From Enterobacter kobei (GTDB lineage Bacteria; Pseudomonadota; Gammaproteobacteria; Enterobacterales; Enterobacteriaceae), in assembly GCF_001729765.1 (NCBI RefSeq), contig NZ_CP017181.1:1-64000 (forward strand): DNA of 64,000 bases. Direction: 5' to 3'. The notes beneath the pieces were generated by a model. It was not told where the DNA came from. It worked only from the letters and a program-made list of their open reading frames with translations, and did not search any database. How positions within the stretch are numbered: the stretch's first letter is position 1; each line of letters opens with the position of its first letter. The translations under genes were made by a program, and so were the position numbers. This document shows, piece by piece, positions 32,914 through 43,138 of this stretch.

Positions 32914-32958
32914 AACCTGTGTTTGTATAAATTCAATCAATGATTCCAAACACAGGTT
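32914..32958. promoter_or_regulatory. Inverted repeat over the ilvB promoter
   Basis: AACCTGTGTTTG (32914-32925) and CAAACACAGGTT (32947-32958) are exact 12-bp reverse complements 21 bp apart. TATAAA at 32926-32931, the best -10 for ivbL-ilvBN, starts right after the left arm, and the right arm ends four bases before the ivbL ATG. The binding factor, if any, is unknown. About 60 bp upstream, CGTGATCCCTGACGCA (32858-32873) weakly resembles a CRP site, which E. coli ilvB has. Confidence 0.6.
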
Positions 32959-32962
32959 CCTA

Positions 32963-33061
32963 ATGACTCCATCTCTGTTCACCTCGACCCTACTAAAAAC
33001 TGCGCAACCAGCCGCAGTGGTCGTCGTGCGTGTGGTGGTGGTCGTCGGCAATGCGCCGTAG
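32963..33061 (+). CDS. ivbL: ilvB operon leader peptide IvbL
   Basis: A 32-residue leader, MTPSLFTSTLLKTAQPAA followed by VVVVRVVVVVGNAP, in which nine of ten consecutive residues are valine. Ribosome stalling at these codons when valyl-tRNA (or leucyl-tRNA) is scarce prevents the downstream attenuator forming and raises ilvBN expression. Sequence and position match E. coli ivbL closely. Confidence 0.96.
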   Translation: MTPSLFTSTLLKTAQPAAVVVVRVVVVVGNAP

Positions 33062-33088
33062 GGACTGGATCAACACACGAATCCAAAA

Positions 33089-33118
33089 CCCCGCCGGCGC
33101 AAACCGGGCGGGGTTTTT
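33089..33118 (+). terminator. ilvB attenuator
   Basis: CCCCGCC / GGCGGGG stem followed by TTTTT, about 28 bp after the ivbL stop and 50 bp before ilvB: the Rho-independent attenuator of the ivbL-ilvBN operon. Confidence 0.92.
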
Positions 33119-33167
33119 CGTTTAGGACCCTCCCCGGAAGGCTGGCTCAGAAGAAAAGGACTGGAGC

Positions 33168-34856
33168 ATGGCAAGTTCGGGCACAACATCTACTAAGACG
33201 CGTTTTACGGGCGCGCAGCTGATCGTTCATTTGCTGGAACGACAGGGCATCACCACGGTTGCGGGCATCCCGGGCGGCACGGTGCTGCCGCTGTACGATG
33301 CGTTAAGCCAAAGCACAAAAATCCGCCACGTGCTGGCTCGCCACGAGCAGGGCGCGGGCTTTATCGCGCAGGGCATGGCGCGTACCCAGGGGAAACCGGC
33401 GGTTTGTATGGCGTGTAGCGGGCCGGGGGCTACCAACCTGGTAACGGCCATCGCCGACGCGCGCCTCGACTCCATTCCGCTGATCTGCATTACCGGCCAG
33501 GTGCCGTCTTCGATGATCGGTACCGATGCGTTCCAGGAAGTGGATACCTACGGCATCTCTATCCCCATCACCAAACATAACTATTTAGTTCGCGATATCA
33601 GCGAGCTTCCTCAGGTTATCAGCGATGCGTTTCGCATTGCGCAGTCTGGCCGCCCGGGCCCGGTGTGGATAGACATTCCTAAGGATGTCCAGACCGCAGA
33701 GATCGAGATTGACGTGCTGCCAGAGCCGGGCGACCGTGCCCCCGCGCCGGAATTCAGTGCTGAGAGCGTGCGTGACGCCGCGGCGATGATTAATGCCGCC
33801 AAACGCCCGGTGCTCTATCTGGGCGGTGGGGCGGTTAACGCCGCGAATGAAATCCGCCAGTTCGCTGAAAAAGCCAGCCTGCCCACCACCATGACCCTGA
33901 TGGCGCTCGGCATGCTGCCTAAAGCGCACCCGCTCTCTCTTGGCATGCTGGGCATGCACGGCGCGCGCAGCACCAACTACATCCTGCAAGAAGCGGATTT
34001 GCTGATTGTAATGGGCGCGCGTTTTGATGACCGGGCGATTGGCAAAACCGAGCAGTTCTGCCCGAACGCCAAAATCATCCATGTGGACATCGACCGCGCC
34101 GAGCTGGGTAAAATTAAGCAGCCGCACGTGGCCATTCAGGGCGACGTGGCTGAAGTGCTGGCGCAGCTGATCCCGCAGACGGACGCAGCCGACCGTGCCG
34201 ACTGGCGTCAGCTGGTCGCCGATTTGCAAAAAGAGTTCCCGGGCGCCATCCCGACCGAGGGCGATCCGCTGAGCCACTATGGTCTTATCAACGCTGTGGC
34301 CGCCTGCGTGGACGACAGCGCGATTATTACCACCGACGTGGGCCAGCATCAGATGTGGACCGCCCAGGCCTACCCGCTGAACCGTCCGCGCCAGTGGCTG
34401 ACCTCCGGTGGCCTCGGCACCATGGGCTTTGGCCTGCCTGCTGCCGTGGGCGCGGCGCTGGCGAATCCGGACCGCAAAGTCATCTGCTTCTCCGGTGACG
34501 GCAGCCTGATGATGAACATTCAGGAAATGGCGACCGCGGCCGAAAACCAGTTAGACGTCAAAATCATTCTGATGAACAACGAGGCGCTGGGGCTGGTACA
34601 CCAGCAACAGAGCCTGTTCTACAAGCAGGGCGTATTTGCCGCGACCTATCCGGGAATGATTAACTTTATGCAGATTGCCGCCGGTTTTGGCCTTCACACC
34701 TGCGATCTGAACGCCGAAGAGGATGCCCACGCGGCGCTGCAGGCGGCGATTTCGCGTCCCGGCCCGGCGCTGATCCACGTGCGTATCGACCCTGAACAAA
34801 AAGTGTATCCGATGGTGCCGCCGGGTGCGGCAAATACTGAGATGGTGGGAGAATAA
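33168..34856 (+). CDS. ilvB: Acetohydroxyacid synthase I large subunit
   Basis: TPP-dependent catalytic subunit for the first shared step of valine, leucine and isoleucine synthesis. 562 residues as in E. coli. The TPP-activating glutamate is in LARHEQGAGF, and the ThDP/Mg motif is GDGSLMMNIQEMATAAENQLDVKIILMNN from GDG onward. FAD-binding central and pyrimidine domains are complete. ATG 33168 is preceded by AAGGACTGGAG. Expression is set by the ivbL attenuator. Confidence 0.97.
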   Translation: MASSGTTSTKTRFTGAQLIVHLLERQGITTVAGIPGGTVLPLYDALSQSTKIRHVLARHEQGAGFIAQGMARTQGKPAVCMACSGPGATNLVTAIADARLDSIPLICITGQVPSSMIGTDAFQEVDTYGISIPITKHNYLVRDISELPQVISDAFRIAQSGRPGPVWIDIPKDVQTAEIEIDVLPEPGDRAPAPEFSAESVRDAAAMINAAKRPVLYLGGGAVNAANEIRQFAEKASLPTTMTLMALGMLPKAHPLSLGMLGMHGARSTNYILQEADLLIVMGARFDDRAIGKTEQFCPNAKIIHVDIDRAELGKIKQPHVAIQGDVAEVLAQLIPQTDAADRADWRQLVADLQKEFPGAIPTEGDPLSHYGLINAVAACVDDSAIITTDVGQHQMWTAQAYPLNRPRQWLTSGGLGTMGFGLPAAVGAALANPDRKVICFSGDGSLMMNIQEMATAAENQLDVKIILMNNEALGLVHQQQSLFYKQGVFAATYPGMINFMQIAAGFGLHTCDLNAEEDAHAALQAAISRPGPALIHVRIDPEQKVYPMVPPGAANTEMVGE

Positions 34857-34859
34857 GCC

Positions 34860-35147
34860 ATGCAGAAACAACATGATAACGTCATTCTGGAACTCACCGT
34901 CCGCAACCATCCTGGCGTCATGACCCACGTCTGCGGGCTGTTTGCCCGCCGGGCGTTTAACGTGGAAGGCATTCTCTGTCTGCCGATTCAGGGCAGCGAG
35001 CACAGCCGCATCTGGCTACTGGTCAACGATGACCAGCGTCTGGAGCAGATGATGGCGCAGATCGACAAGCTGGAAGATGTCACCAAAGTGGCGCGCAACC
35101 AGTCCGATCCCACCATGTTTAACAAAATTGCGGTGTTTTTCGAGTAG
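34860..35147 (+). CDS. ilvN: Acetohydroxyacid synthase I regulatory subunit
   Basis: 95-residue ACT-domain subunit conferring valine feedback inhibition on IlvB. It reads [35 protein letters not shown], the canonical ACT fold strand-helix pattern. It begins three bases after the ilvB stop and is followed by a REP unit, marking the operon end. Confidence 0.97.
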   Translation: MQKQHDNVILELTVRNHPGVMTHVCGLFARRAFNVEGILCLPIQGSEHSRIWLLVNDDQRLEQMMAQIDKLEDVTKVARNQSDPTMFNKIAVFFE

Positions 35148-35176
35148 ATCGCTTAAGGTAAGCGTCTTTCGCTCTT

Positions 35177-35211
35177 GTAGGCCGGATAAGCGCAGCGCCA
35201 TCCGGCGTTTT
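35177..35211. repeat. REP unit between ilvN and uhpA
   Basis: GTAGGCCGGATAAGCGCAGCGCCATCCGGC: a classic REP palindrome (GCCGGATAAG/CATCCGGC). Confidence 0.9.
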
Positions 35212-35229
35212 CAGACCGCAGGATCAAAC

Positions 35230-35823
35230 ATGACCACCATCGCTCTCATCGACGACCACCTTATCGTCCGCTCCGGCTTTGCCCAACTTCTCAACCTCGA
35301 ACCCGATTTTCAGGTCGTGGCCGAGTTTGGCTCCGGTCGTGAGGCGCTGGCGGGCCTGCCGGGGCGCGGAGTGCAGGTCTGTATCTGCGATATCTCAATG
35401 CCGGATCTCTCCGGTCTGGAGCTGTTAAGCCAGCTGCCGAAAGGGATGGCGACGATCATGCTCTCGGTCCACGACAGCCCGGCGCTGGTCGAGCAGGCGC
35501 TCAACGCGGGCGCACGCGGGTTCCTCTCAAAACGCTGTAGCCCGGACGAGCTGATCGCCGCCGTGCGTACCGTCTCCACCGGCGGCTGCTATTTAACACC
35601 GGATATCGCCATTAAGCTGGCGGCCGGACGTCAGGATCCGCTCACTAAACGCGAACGTCAGGTTGCAGAGAAACTCGCACAGGGGATGTCGGTGAAAGAG
35701 ATTGCGGCCGAGCTGGACCTGTCGCCAAAAACCGTCCACGTTCACCGCGCCAATCTGATGGAAAAACTCAACGTCAGCAACGATGTCGAGCTGGCGCGCC
35801 GCATGTTTGATAGCTGGCAATGA
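35230..35823 (+). CDS. uhpA: Hexose-phosphate response regulator UhpA
   Basis: NarL/LuxR-type response regulator (197 residues) that activates uhpT. The receiver domain has the acidic pair IDDH, the phospho-aspartate in CDISMPD near residue 54, and a lysine in LSKRCSPDE. The C-terminal HTH reads [26 protein letters not shown] chose ATG 35230 (MTTIALIDD); the open frame runs upstream through the REP and ilvN antisense-free region without support. It overlaps uhpB by ATGA. Confidence 0.97.
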   Translation: MTTIALIDDHLIVRSGFAQLLNLEPDFQVVAEFGSGREALAGLPGRGVQVCICDISMPDLSGLELLSQLPKGMATIMLSVHDSPALVEQALNAGARGFLSKRCSPDELIAAVRTVSTGGCYLTPDIAIKLAAGRQDPLTKRERQVAEKLAQGMSVKEIAAELDLSPKTVHVHRANLMEKLNVSNDVELARRMFDSWQ

Positions 35824-37325
35824 ACCCGCTGTTTTCGCGGCTGATCGCCGTCGTCGCCAGCTTTTTTATCTTTTCTGCCGCATGGTTCTGCCTGTGGAGC
35901 ATCAGCCTGCATCTGGTGGAGCGACCCGAGCTGGCGGTATTGCTGTTCCCCTTCGGCCTGCGTCTGGGGTTGATGCTGCAATGTCCGCGCGGCTACTGGC
36001 CCGTTTTGCTGGGCGCAGAGTGGCTGATGCTGGTCTGGCTGGCGCAGGAAGTTGCGCTCACGCAGCTGCCATTATTGATGACCGGAAGCCTGCTCACGCT
36101 TATCCCGGTTGCGCTCATTTCCCGTTATCGTCACCAGCGTGACTGGCGCACGCTGCTGCGTCAGGGGGCGGCGCTGATTGCCGCCGCGCTGCTGCAATCG
36201 CTGCCGTGGGCTGGCGACAAGGAGATGCTCAACGCCCTGCTGCTGACCCTCACCGGCGGGCTGACCCTTGCGCCGACCTGTCTGGTTTTCTGGCACTACC
36301 TCACCAGCACCGTCTGGCAGCCGCTGGGGCCTGCGCTGGTCTCCCAGCCCGTCAACTGGCGCGCCCGGCATCTCATCTGGTATCTGCTGCTGTTTGTGGT
36401 GAGCCTGTGGCTACAGCTCGGCCTGCCCGCAGAGCTTTCACGCTTCACACCGTTTTGTCTGGCGCTGCCGATCATCGCCCTCGCCTGGCACTACGGCTGG
36501 CAGGGCGCCTTAATTGCCACGCTGATGAACGCCATCGCGCTCATTGCCAGCCAGACCTGGCACGACCATCCGGTGGACCTGCTGCTTTCCCTGCTGGCTC
36601 AAAGCCTGACCGGGCTGCTGCTGGGGGCGGGGATCCAGCGTCTGCGCGAGCTGAACCAGTCTCTGCAAAACGAGCTGGCGCGTAATCGCCGTCTGGCGGA
36701 GCGTTTGCTGGAGACGGAAGAGAGCGTGCGGCAGGAGGTCGCCCGTGAGCTGCATGATGACATCGGCCAGACCATCACCGCCATCCGCACCCAGGCGGGC
36801 ATTGTCCAGCGTCTGGCGGCGGAAAATGCCGGTGTGAAGCATGGGGGGGCGCATATTGAACAGCTTTCGCTGGGGGTTTATGACGCCGTTCGCCGATTGC
36901 TGGGACGGCTGCGTCCGCGCCAGCTTGACGACCTGTCACTTGAGCAGGCGATACGCTCCCTGATGCGCGAGATGGAGCTGGAAAGCCGCGGCATCGTCAG
37001 CCATCTCGACTGGCGTATTGATGAACGGGCGCTGAGTGAAGGCCAGCGCGTGACGCTGTTCCGCGTCTGTCAGGAGGGGCTGAATAATATCGTCAAACAC
37101 GCCAATGCCAGCGCGGTCACCATTCAGGGCGGCCAGCAGAACGATCGCCTGACGCTGGTGATTGAAGACGACGGCTGCGGCCTGCCGCCGGGCTCCGGCC
37201 AGCAGGGTTTTGGCCTGGCGGGCATGCGCGAGCGCGTGAAGGCGCTGGGTGGCACGCTGGCTATCTCCTGTACCCACGGGACGCGCGTTAGCGTCAGCCT
37301 GCCGCTAAGGAACCACCATGTTTAA
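35820..37325 (+). CDS. uhpB: Sensor histidine kinase UhpB
   Basis: Membrane kinase that phosphorylates UhpA when UhpC senses external glucose-6-phosphate. The 501 residues comprise an N-terminal MASE1-like region of about eight TM helices (to about residue 275), a coiled linker, the HisKA_3 dimerisation box [21 protein letters not shown] (phospho-His near residue 313) and a HATPase_c domain with [15 protein letters not shown] and [14 protein letters not shown]. It overlaps uhpA by four bases and uhpC by eight. Confidence 0.97.
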   Translation: MNPLFSRLIAVVASFFIFSAAWFCLWSISLHLVERPELAVLLFPFGLRLGLMLQCPRGYWPVLLGAEWLMLVWLAQEVALTQLPLLMTGSLLTLIPVALISRYRHQRDWRTLLRQGAALIAAALLQSLPWAGDKEMLNALLLTLTGGLTLAPTCLVFWHYLTSTVWQPLGPALVSQPVNWRARHLIWYLLLFVVSLWLQLGLPAELSRFTPFCLALPIIALAWHYGWQGALIATLMNAIALIASQTWHDHPVDLLLSLLAQSLTGLLLGAGIQRLRELNQSLQNELARNRRLAERLLETEESVRQEVARELHDDIGQTITAIRTQAGIVQRLAAENAGVKHGGAHIEQLSLGVYDAVRRLLGRLRPRQLDDLSLEQAIRSLMREMELESRGIVSHLDWRIDERALSEGQRVTLFRVCQEGLNNIVKHANASAVTIQGGQQNDRLTLVIEDDGCGLPPGSGQQGFGLAGMRERVKALGGTLAISCTHGTRVSVSLPLRNHHV

Positions 37326-38628
37326 AATGCCTGCCAACGCCTCACCGCTAGGCGACAAAGCGGAAATAGACGCGCGCTACCGCTACTGGCGCCGCCATAT
37401 CCTGATGACCATCTGGCTTGGCTATGCGCTGTTTTACTTTACCCGCAAAAGCTTTAACGCCGCCGCGCCGGAAATCCTCGCCAGCGGCGTGATGACGCGT
37501 ACCGATATCGGCCTGCTGGCGACGCTGTTTTACATCACCTACGGCCTGTCGAAGTTCTTCTCCGGCATCGTCAGCGACCGCTCCAACGCGCGCTACTTTA
37601 TGGGCGTCGGGCTGATTGCCACCGGCGTGGTAAATATCCTGTTCGGCTTCTCCACCTCGCTGTGGGCCTTTGCCCTGCTGTGGGCACTGAACGCTTTTTT
37701 CCAGGGCTGGGGAGCGCCGGTTTGTGCCCGCCTGCTCACCGCCTGGTACTCGCGCAACGAGCGCGGCGGCTGGTGGGCAATCTGGAACACCGCGCATAAC
37801 GTCGGCGGGGCGCTGATCCCGATGGTGGTCGGTGCGGCGGCGCTGCACTACGGCTGGCGCGCAGGGATGATGATTGCCGGGGGCCTGGCGATTGTTGCCG
37901 GGCTGTTCCTCTGCTGGCGCCTGCGCGACAGGCCGCAAACCGTTGGACTGCCTGCGGTGGGCGACTGGCGGCACGACGAGATGGAGATTGCCCAACAGCA
38001 GGAAGGGGCGGGGCTGACCCGCAAAGAGATCCTGACCAAATACGTGCTGAAAAATCCCTACATCTGGCTACTCTCGCTCTGTTACGTGCTGGTTTACGTG
38101 GTACGTGCGGCGATCAACGACTGGGGCAATCTGTACATGTCGGAGACGCTCGGGGTGGATCTGGTCACCGCCAACTCGGCGGTCACGATGTTCGAGCTGG
38201 GCGGATTTATCGGCGCGCTGGTGGCAGGCTGGGGCTCGGACAAGCTGTTTAACGGCAACCGAGGCCCGATGAACCTGATCTTCGCCGCCGGGATATTGCT
38301 CTCCGTCGGCTCGCTGTGGCTGATGCCGTTCGCCAGTTACGTGATGCAGGCGGCATGCTTCTTCACCATCGGCTTCTTCGTGTTTGGCCCGCAGATGCTG
38401 ATCGGCATGGCCGCGGCGGAGTGCTCGCACAAAGAGGCGGCGGGTGCGGCGACGGGGTTTGTCGGGCTGTTTGCCTATCTTGGCGCATCGCTCTCCGGCT
38501 GGCCCCTGGCGCGGGTGATCGACACCTGGCACTGGAGCGGTTTCTTCGCGGTCATCGCCATCGCGGCGGGGATCTCTGCCCTGCTGCTGCTGCCCTTCCT
38601 GCACGCGCAGGCCCCGCGCGAAGCGTGA
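37318..38628 (+). CDS. uhpC: Glucose-6-phosphate receptor UhpC
   Basis: MFS protein of the organophosphate:phosphate antiporter family that acts as receptor for external glucose-6-phosphate and signals to UhpB. 436 residues, 12 TM. Characteristic stretches are [18 protein letters not shown], the [14 protein letters not shown] loop and [18 protein letters not shown]. The start ATG 37318 overlaps the uhpB end. Paralogous to UhpT two genes along. Confidence 0.96.
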   Translation: MFKMPANASPLGDKAEIDARYRYWRRHILMTIWLGYALFYFTRKSFNAAAPEILASGVMTRTDIGLLATLFYITYGLSKFFSGIVSDRSNARYFMGVGLIATGVVNILFGFSTSLWAFALLWALNAFFQGWGAPVCARLLTAWYSRNERGGWWAIWNTAHNVGGALIPMVVGAAALHYGWRAGMMIAGGLAIVAGLFLCWRLRDRPQTVGLPAVGDWRHDEMEIAQQQEGAGLTRKEILTKYVLKNPYIWLLSLCYVLVYVVRAAINDWGNLYMSETLGVDLVTANSAVTMFELGGFIGALVAGWGSDKLFNGNRGPMNLIFAAGILLSVGSLWLMPFASYVMQAACFFTIGFFVFGPQMLIGMAAAECSHKEAAGAATGFVGLFAYLGASLSGWPLARVIDTWHWSGFFAVIAIAAGISALLLLPFLHAQAPREA

Positions 38629-38768
38629 CACACTTCACCTTTTACTGCCGAGTGGCGCAAAACTAAGAAATTTTCCCGGTTTTACCTGGACGCTGTCTCA
38701 GGCATCTCTCCCGGCTGATTTTTACAATGCCTGCCATTCGCAGGTAAAAATCAGCTCAGGAGCAAACC
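38629..38768 (+). promoter_or_regulatory. uhpT promoter region
   Basis: The uhpC-uhpT gap holds an imperfect dyad CCTGGACGCTGTCTCAGG (38686-38703), a plausible UhpA site. A TACAAT -10 at 38723-38728 lies inside a long inverted repeat: CTGATTTTTA (38715-38724) with TAAAAATCAG (38745-38754), and internally CCTGC (38730-38734) with GCAGG (38740-38744). No good -35 is present, as expected of an activator-dependent promoter. The ribosome site CAGGAG directly follows the repeat. Confidence 0.65.
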
Positions 38769-40160
38769 ATGCTGGCCTTCCTCAATCAGGTGCGCAAGCC
38801 GACCCTGGATCTGCCGCTCGACGTGCGGCGCAAAATGTGGTTCAAACCGTTCATGCAGTCGTATCTGGTGGTCTTCATCGGCTACCTGACCATGTACCTG
38901 ATCCGCAAAAACTTTAACATTGCGCAGAACGACATGATCTCGACCTACGGGCTGAGCATGACGCAGCTGGGGATGATTGGCCTGGGATTCTCCATCACCT
39001 ACGGGGTGGGGAAAACGGTGGTTTCCTACTATGCGGACGGTAAAAATACCAAGCAGTTCCTGCCGTTTATGCTGATTCTCTCCGCCATCTGTATGCTCGG
39101 CTTCAGCGCCAGCATGGGCGCAGGCTCCGTGAGCCTGTTCCTGATGATCGCTTTCTATGCCCTGAGTGGTTTCTTCCAGAGTACCGGCGGATCGTGCAGC
39201 TACTCCACCATCACCAAATGGACCCCGCGCCGCAAGCGTGGTTCGTACCTCGGCATGTGGAACATCTCGCATAACCTCGGCGGTGCGGGCGCGGCAGGCG
39301 TGGCGCTGTTCGGCGCGAACTATCTGTTCGATGGCCACGTGATCGGCATGTTTATCTTCCCGTCGATTATCGCCCTGATTGTCGGCTTTATCGGCCTGCG
39401 CTTCGGCAGCGATTCCCCGGAATCTTACGGCCTCGGCAAAGCCGAAGAGCTGTTCGGCGAGGAGATCAGCGAAGAGGACAAAGAGACCGAAGAAAACGAG
39501 ATGACCAAATGGCAGATCTTTGTTGAGTACGTGCTGAAAAACAAAGTGATCTGGCTGCTGTGCTTCTCAAACATCTTCCTGTACGTGGTGCGTATCGGCA
39601 TCGACCAGTGGTCGACGGTGTATGCCTTCCAGGAGCTGAAGCTTTCTAAAGAAGTCGCGATTCAGGGCTTCACCCTGTTTGAAGTGGGCGCGCTGGTCGG
39701 CACGCTGCTGTGGGGCTGGCTCTCGGATCTCGCCAATGGCCGCCGCGCGCTGGTGGCCTGCGTCGCGCTGGCGCTGATTATCGCCACGCTCGGCGTCTAC
39801 CAGCACGCCAGTAACCAGTATGTTTACCTGGCTTCCCTGTTTGCGCTCGGCTTCCTGGTATTTGGTCCACAGCTGCTGATTGGCGTGGCAGCGGTCGGGT
39901 TTGTACCGAAAAAAGCGATCGGCGCAGCCGATGGGATTAAAGGCACCTTCGCTTACCTGATCGGCGACAGCTTCGCCAAGCTGGGGCTGGGGATGATTGC
40001 CGACGGTACGCCAATTTTCGGCCTCACCGGCTGGGCAGGCACCTTTGCGGCGCTGGATGCGGCAGCCATTGGCTGTATCGTCCTGATGGCGATGGTTGCG
40101 GTGCTGGAAGAACGTAAAATTCGTCGCGAAAGGCGAGTGCAGAAATTGAAAACAGCCTGA
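38769..40160 (+). CDS. uhpT: Hexose-phosphate:phosphate antiporter UhpT
   Basis: 12-TM MFS antiporter taking up glucose-6-phosphate and other hexose phosphates, and the entry route of fosfomycin. The 463 residues match E. coli. They start [20 protein letters not shown], with [17 protein letters not shown] containing the substrate-binding arginine and [25 protein letters not shown]. The reading frame is intact. It has its own UhpA-controlled promoter and a strong terminator. Confidence 0.97.
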   Translation: MLAFLNQVRKPTLDLPLDVRRKMWFKPFMQSYLVVFIGYLTMYLIRKNFNIAQNDMISTYGLSMTQLGMIGLGFSITYGVGKTVVSYYADGKNTKQFLPFMLILSAICMLGFSASMGAGSVSLFLMIAFYALSGFFQSTGGSCSYSTITKWTPRRKRGSYLGMWNISHNLGGAGAAGVALFGANYLFDGHVIGMFIFPSIIALIVGFIGLRFGSDSPESYGLGKAEELFGEEISEEDKETEENEMTKWQIFVEYVLKNKVIWLLCFSNIFLYVVRIGIDQWSTVYAFQELKLSKEVAIQGFTLFEVGALVGTLLWGWLSDLANGRRALVACVALALIIATLGVYQHASNQYVYLASLFALGFLVFGPQLLIGVAAVGFVPKKAIGAADGIKGTFAYLIGDSFAKLGLGMIADGTPIFGLTGWAGTFAALDAAAIGCIVLMAMVAVLEERKIRRERRVQKLKTA

Positions 40161-40179
40161 GTGTGCAGGTGACTTCTTT

Positions 40180-40206
40180 GCCCGGTGCGTTTTGCCGGGC
40201 TTTTTT
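40180..40206 (+). terminator. Intrinsic terminator of uhpT
   Basis: GCCCGG / CCGGGC stem with a 9-nt loop followed by TTTTTT, 20 bp after the uhpT stop. Confidence 0.88.
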
Positions 40207-40311
40207 GTTTTGTACGTCCTGCCTTTACTCCGCTTTACACTCTCTCTCCCCTGTATGCTCTACAGTATTTTTGCTGCCGCCTTTTGTGCAGCCTTAGAAC
40301 GGAGAGCCTGG

Positions 40312-41331
40312 ATGTTAACCCGACGATTATCCTGCCTTGCGCTGCTGATGGCGCTGGCGTCACCCGCAATGGCCGCGGATACCCCTTCCTACGGCGAGAA
40401 GCTGGAAGGTTTCGATTATGGCTGGCCGGTAAAACACTTTACCTTTACCTCGCAAAACCAGTCTCTGGATATGGCTTATCTGGACGTTAAGCCGGAAAAA
40501 CCCAACGGTCGCACCGTGGTATTGATGCACGGCAAAAACTTCTGCGCTGGAACCTGGGACGGCACGATCCGCGCGCTCTCGGCCAGGGGTTATCGCGTGG
40601 TGGCACCCGACCAGATCGGTTTCTGTAAATCCACCAAGCCGGAGCGGTATCAGTACACCTTCCAGCAGCTGGCGGACAATACCCATGCGCTGCTCGCATC
40701 CCTGGGTGTCGATCGCGTGACGGTTATCGGGCATTCGACCGGCGGCATGCTGGCGACGCGCTACGCGCTAATGTGGCCGCAGCAGGTGGAACAGTTGGTG
40801 ATGGTCAATCCGATTGGGCTGGAAGACTGGAAAGCGCGCGGTGTTCCGCATATTACCGTCGACCAGTGGTACCAGCGCGAACTGAAAGTCAGTGCCGACG
40901 GTATTCGTCAGTACGAGAAAAACACCTACTACGCCGGGGAGTGGAAGCCGGAATACGAGCGTTGGGTGACCATGCTCGCCGGGCTGAACAACGGACCTGG
41001 CAAAGCGCGCGTGGCCTGGAACTCGGCGCTGCTCTACGACATGATCTACACCCAGCCGGTGATCTACGAATTTAGTGAGCTGAAGATGCCGGTATTATTG
41101 ATGATCGGCACGAAGGACAACACCGCCATCGGGAAAGATCTCGCCCCGCCGGAGATCCGCAAGACGCTCGGCAACTATGCGGTGCTGGGCAAAGAGACGG
41201 CAAAACGCATTCCGCACGCGACGCTGGTGGAATTTAACGATATGGGTCATGCGCCGCAGATGCAGGATCCTGCGCGCTTCCACGAGGCACTGCAAAAGGG
41301 GCTTCAGCGCGGCGATCCGCTTTCAGAATGA
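40312..41331 (+). CDS. Exported alpha/beta hydrolase
   Basis: Predicted periplasmic serine hydrolase of 339 residues. A signal peptide (MLTRRLSCLALLMALAS, cleavage after AMA near residue 21) precedes an alpha/beta-hydrolase fold. The oxyanion strand is VVLMHGKNFCAGTW, the nucleophile Ser is in IGHSTGGML near residue 142, the acid probably in LMIGTKDNTAIG and the His in NDMGHAPQMQ, so the triad is complete. Substrate unknown. ATG 40312 has GGAGAG upstream; the frame extends further upstream into the terminator without support. In E. coli this site, next to uhpT, holds ade and yicO instead. Confidence 0.85.
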   Translation: MLTRRLSCLALLMALASPAMAADTPSYGEKLEGFDYGWPVKHFTFTSQNQSLDMAYLDVKPEKPNGRTVVLMHGKNFCAGTWDGTIRALSARGYRVVAPDQIGFCKSTKPERYQYTFQQLADNTHALLASLGVDRVTVIGHSTGGMLATRYALMWPQQVEQLVMVNPIGLEDWKARGVPHITVDQWYQRELKVSADGIRQYEKNTYYAGEWKPEYERWVTMLAGLNNGPGKARVAWNSALLYDMIYTQPVIYEFSELKMPVLLMIGTKDNTAIGKDLAPPEIRKTLGNYAVLGKETAKRIPHATLVEFNDMGHAPQMQDPARFHEALQKGLQRGDPLSE

Positions 41332-41425
41332 TTTTCCACCTCTTTTCACTGCACTAATAGCATTTTGCCCGCTGTCGAGGCCTTGCGTTTCCCGCTATGA
41401 TAAGCGGCTAGTCTGAGGAGAACGC

Positions 41426-41878
41426 ATGGTCTGGATAATGCTGGCAACGCTTGCCGTGGTGTTTGTGGTGGGATTTCGTGTCCTGACCTCAGATTCCCGC
41501 CGCGCCATCAAACGTTTAAGCGAACGGCTGGGAATCACCCCAATGCCGGTTGAGTCGATGATCGATCAGTTCGGTAAAACAGCCGGGAATGAGTTTATCC
41601 GTTATCTTGAACGCCCGGACGAGGCGCATCTGCAAAACGCGGCGCAGGTATTGCTGATCTGGCAGGTCTGCATTGTCGACGGCAGTGAAGAGAACCTGCA
41701 TACGTGGCACCGTCTGCTGCGTAAAGCCCGCCTGGGTGCGCCGATCACCGATGCGCAAATTCGTCTGGCGCTCGGCTTTATGCGCGAGATGGAGCCCGAC
41801 CCGCAGGAGCTTAATGCCTTTCAGCTGCGCTATAACCATCTTTTCCTGCCGGAAGAGGGCGTGTTTTACCTGCATTAG
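41426..41878 (+). CDS. yicN: DUF1198 protein YicN
   Basis: 150-residue protein with one N-terminal membrane helix (residues about 1-20, IMLATLAVVFVVGFRVL) and a helical cytosolic domain. Conserved stretches include HLQNAAQVLLIWQVCIVDGSEEN and PITDAQIRLALGFMRE, matching E. coli YicN. Function unknown. Its stop overlaps that of the convergent LysR gene. Confidence 0.92.
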   Translation: MVWIMLATLAVVFVVGFRVLTSDSRRAIKRLSERLGITPMPVESMIDQFGKTAGNEFIRYLERPDEAHLQNAAQVLLIWQVCIVDGSEENLHTWHRLLRKARLGAPITDAQIRLALGFMREMEPDPQELNAFQLRYNHLFLPEEGVFYLH

Positions 41879-42795
41879 TTCTCCTTCCCGCACAAGATAT
41901 TCTGAGCGTTCAGGATCTCCTCCCGGTTTTCATTGAGGCGGGTTGCCGCATAGATATCAATATTGAGTCGCTTTGCCTCATCATCCGTTAGCTCGCGGTA
42001 ACAGAGCCCCTCCTGATTGAAGGTGCATTTTGACTGAGGTAGCAGCGCAAACCCTTTCCCTCTTGCGATACGACTCAGCATCACCAGTGAATCGTCTGGT
42101 TCTTTTATGCGCTTCAGCGGCGTTTTCAGCGTGTCAAAGTAGCTTTCACATTTGTCGTAAAACGACGGATTAGCACTTCTGGAAAACCAGAAAATCGGTA
42201 AATCACTGATATCGTCGAGAGCGACTTTTTCTTTCAGGCTTGCAGGGTGTAAAGAAGGCATTGCGATAAGGAGCGGCTCCTGGCAAACCCAACGGTACTG
42301 GACAATATCTTCATGACCTGTCCCTTTTTCCCCTGTTAGCACCAGATCCAGCATATTTTTGGACAAGCTTTGCAGCAGCTGCGCTGATGTCAGGTCCGGT
42401 GTTTCAACATCATCCCCGGCGTTCAGTTTTTGAAGCTGCCTATTCACCGGTTCAATATATTCAAAATTAAGCGTCCGGGTGAGTCCGATCCGTAAGGTGG
42501 TTTCAGAGGAGAGGGAATCCGTTTTCAGTTCACTGATTTCGCGAAGAATTTTCTCAGCTTTTACCACCAGTGCGCGCCCTGCTTCAGTGAGGCTTACGTC
42601 GTGCGTATTTCGACTGAAGAGCTGACGCTTCAAAACGGCCTCAAGACATTTAATCTGCCGGGTCAGAGGGGGCTGCGTCATCCTCAGACGTTCAGCTGCC
42701 TTGCGGAAGTTCAACTCATGCGCGACAGCGAGAAAGCATTGCAATTGTTTGATACTGGGAAGGTTATTGCTGATTAAATGTTCTGCTGTAGCCAT
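41875..42795 (-). CDS. LysR family transcriptional regulator
   Basis: 306-residue LysR regulator. The HTH (FRKAAERLRMTQPPLTRQIKCLE) is of the CatR/BenM-like type, followed by an effector domain. It is divergent from the MFS transporter at 43139 across a 343-bp AT-rich gap and probably regulates it, and perhaps the aldo/keto reductase. The region has lower GC and different codon use from yicN and nepI on either side, suggesting acquisition. Its 3' end is flush with the yicN stop. Confidence 0.88.
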   Translation of the reverse strand: MATAEHLISNNLPSIKQLQCFLAVAHELNFRKAAERLRMTQPPLTRQIKCLEAVLKRQLFSRNTHDVSLTEAGRALVVKAEKILREISELKTDSLSSETTLRIGLTRTLNFEYIEPVNRQLQKLNAGDDVETPDLTSAQLLQSLSKNMLDLVLTGEKGTGHEDIVQYRWVCQEPLLIAMPSLHPASLKEKVALDDISDLPIFWFSRSANPSFYDKCESYFDTLKTPLKRIKEPDDSLVMLSRIARGKGFALLPQSKCTFNQEGLCYRELTDDEAKRLNIDIYAATRLNENREEILNAQNILCGKEN

Positions 42796-43138
42796 AACGA
42801 TGATCCTGAAAAGCGAAAAGGTATTTTCGTTTTATTTTATCTTCTCAGATCTTACACGGGAACGTTTAAAATAAAAACCTAAAAAAATAGTAATACAAAA
42901 ACTATATTACAAATTTAATAATTCCATTTGAGTACTGGATTGATAAATTTCTCATGTAATTTTGACTCATTTTCTCTAACGCGAAATATGGCATTTAAAT
43001 TCTGTTAAAGGTCGCCCACGTAATTATCAGAACTAGCGTGTTTGGCAAGAGGGTTCTGTGTAGATGATTATATCTTGCTTACGAGATGCACAGCAGAAAA
43101 AATGGCTAATTATATAAACGATTATTGAGGTAAGTAAT
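42796..43138. promoter_or_regulatory. AT-rich divergent intergenic region
   Basis: A 343-bp gap between the divergent LysR and MFS genes. It is markedly AT-rich (many A/T runs at 42840-42960), has no open frame of note and presumably carries both promoters and the LysR site. I could not single out a convincing operator. GAGGTAAGT just before 43139 is the MFS ribosome-binding site. Confidence 0.5.

Noticed and set aside
38715..38754. uhpT inverted repeat considered as a uhpC terminator
   Set aside because: No T-tract follows on either strand and a promoter -10 lies within it.
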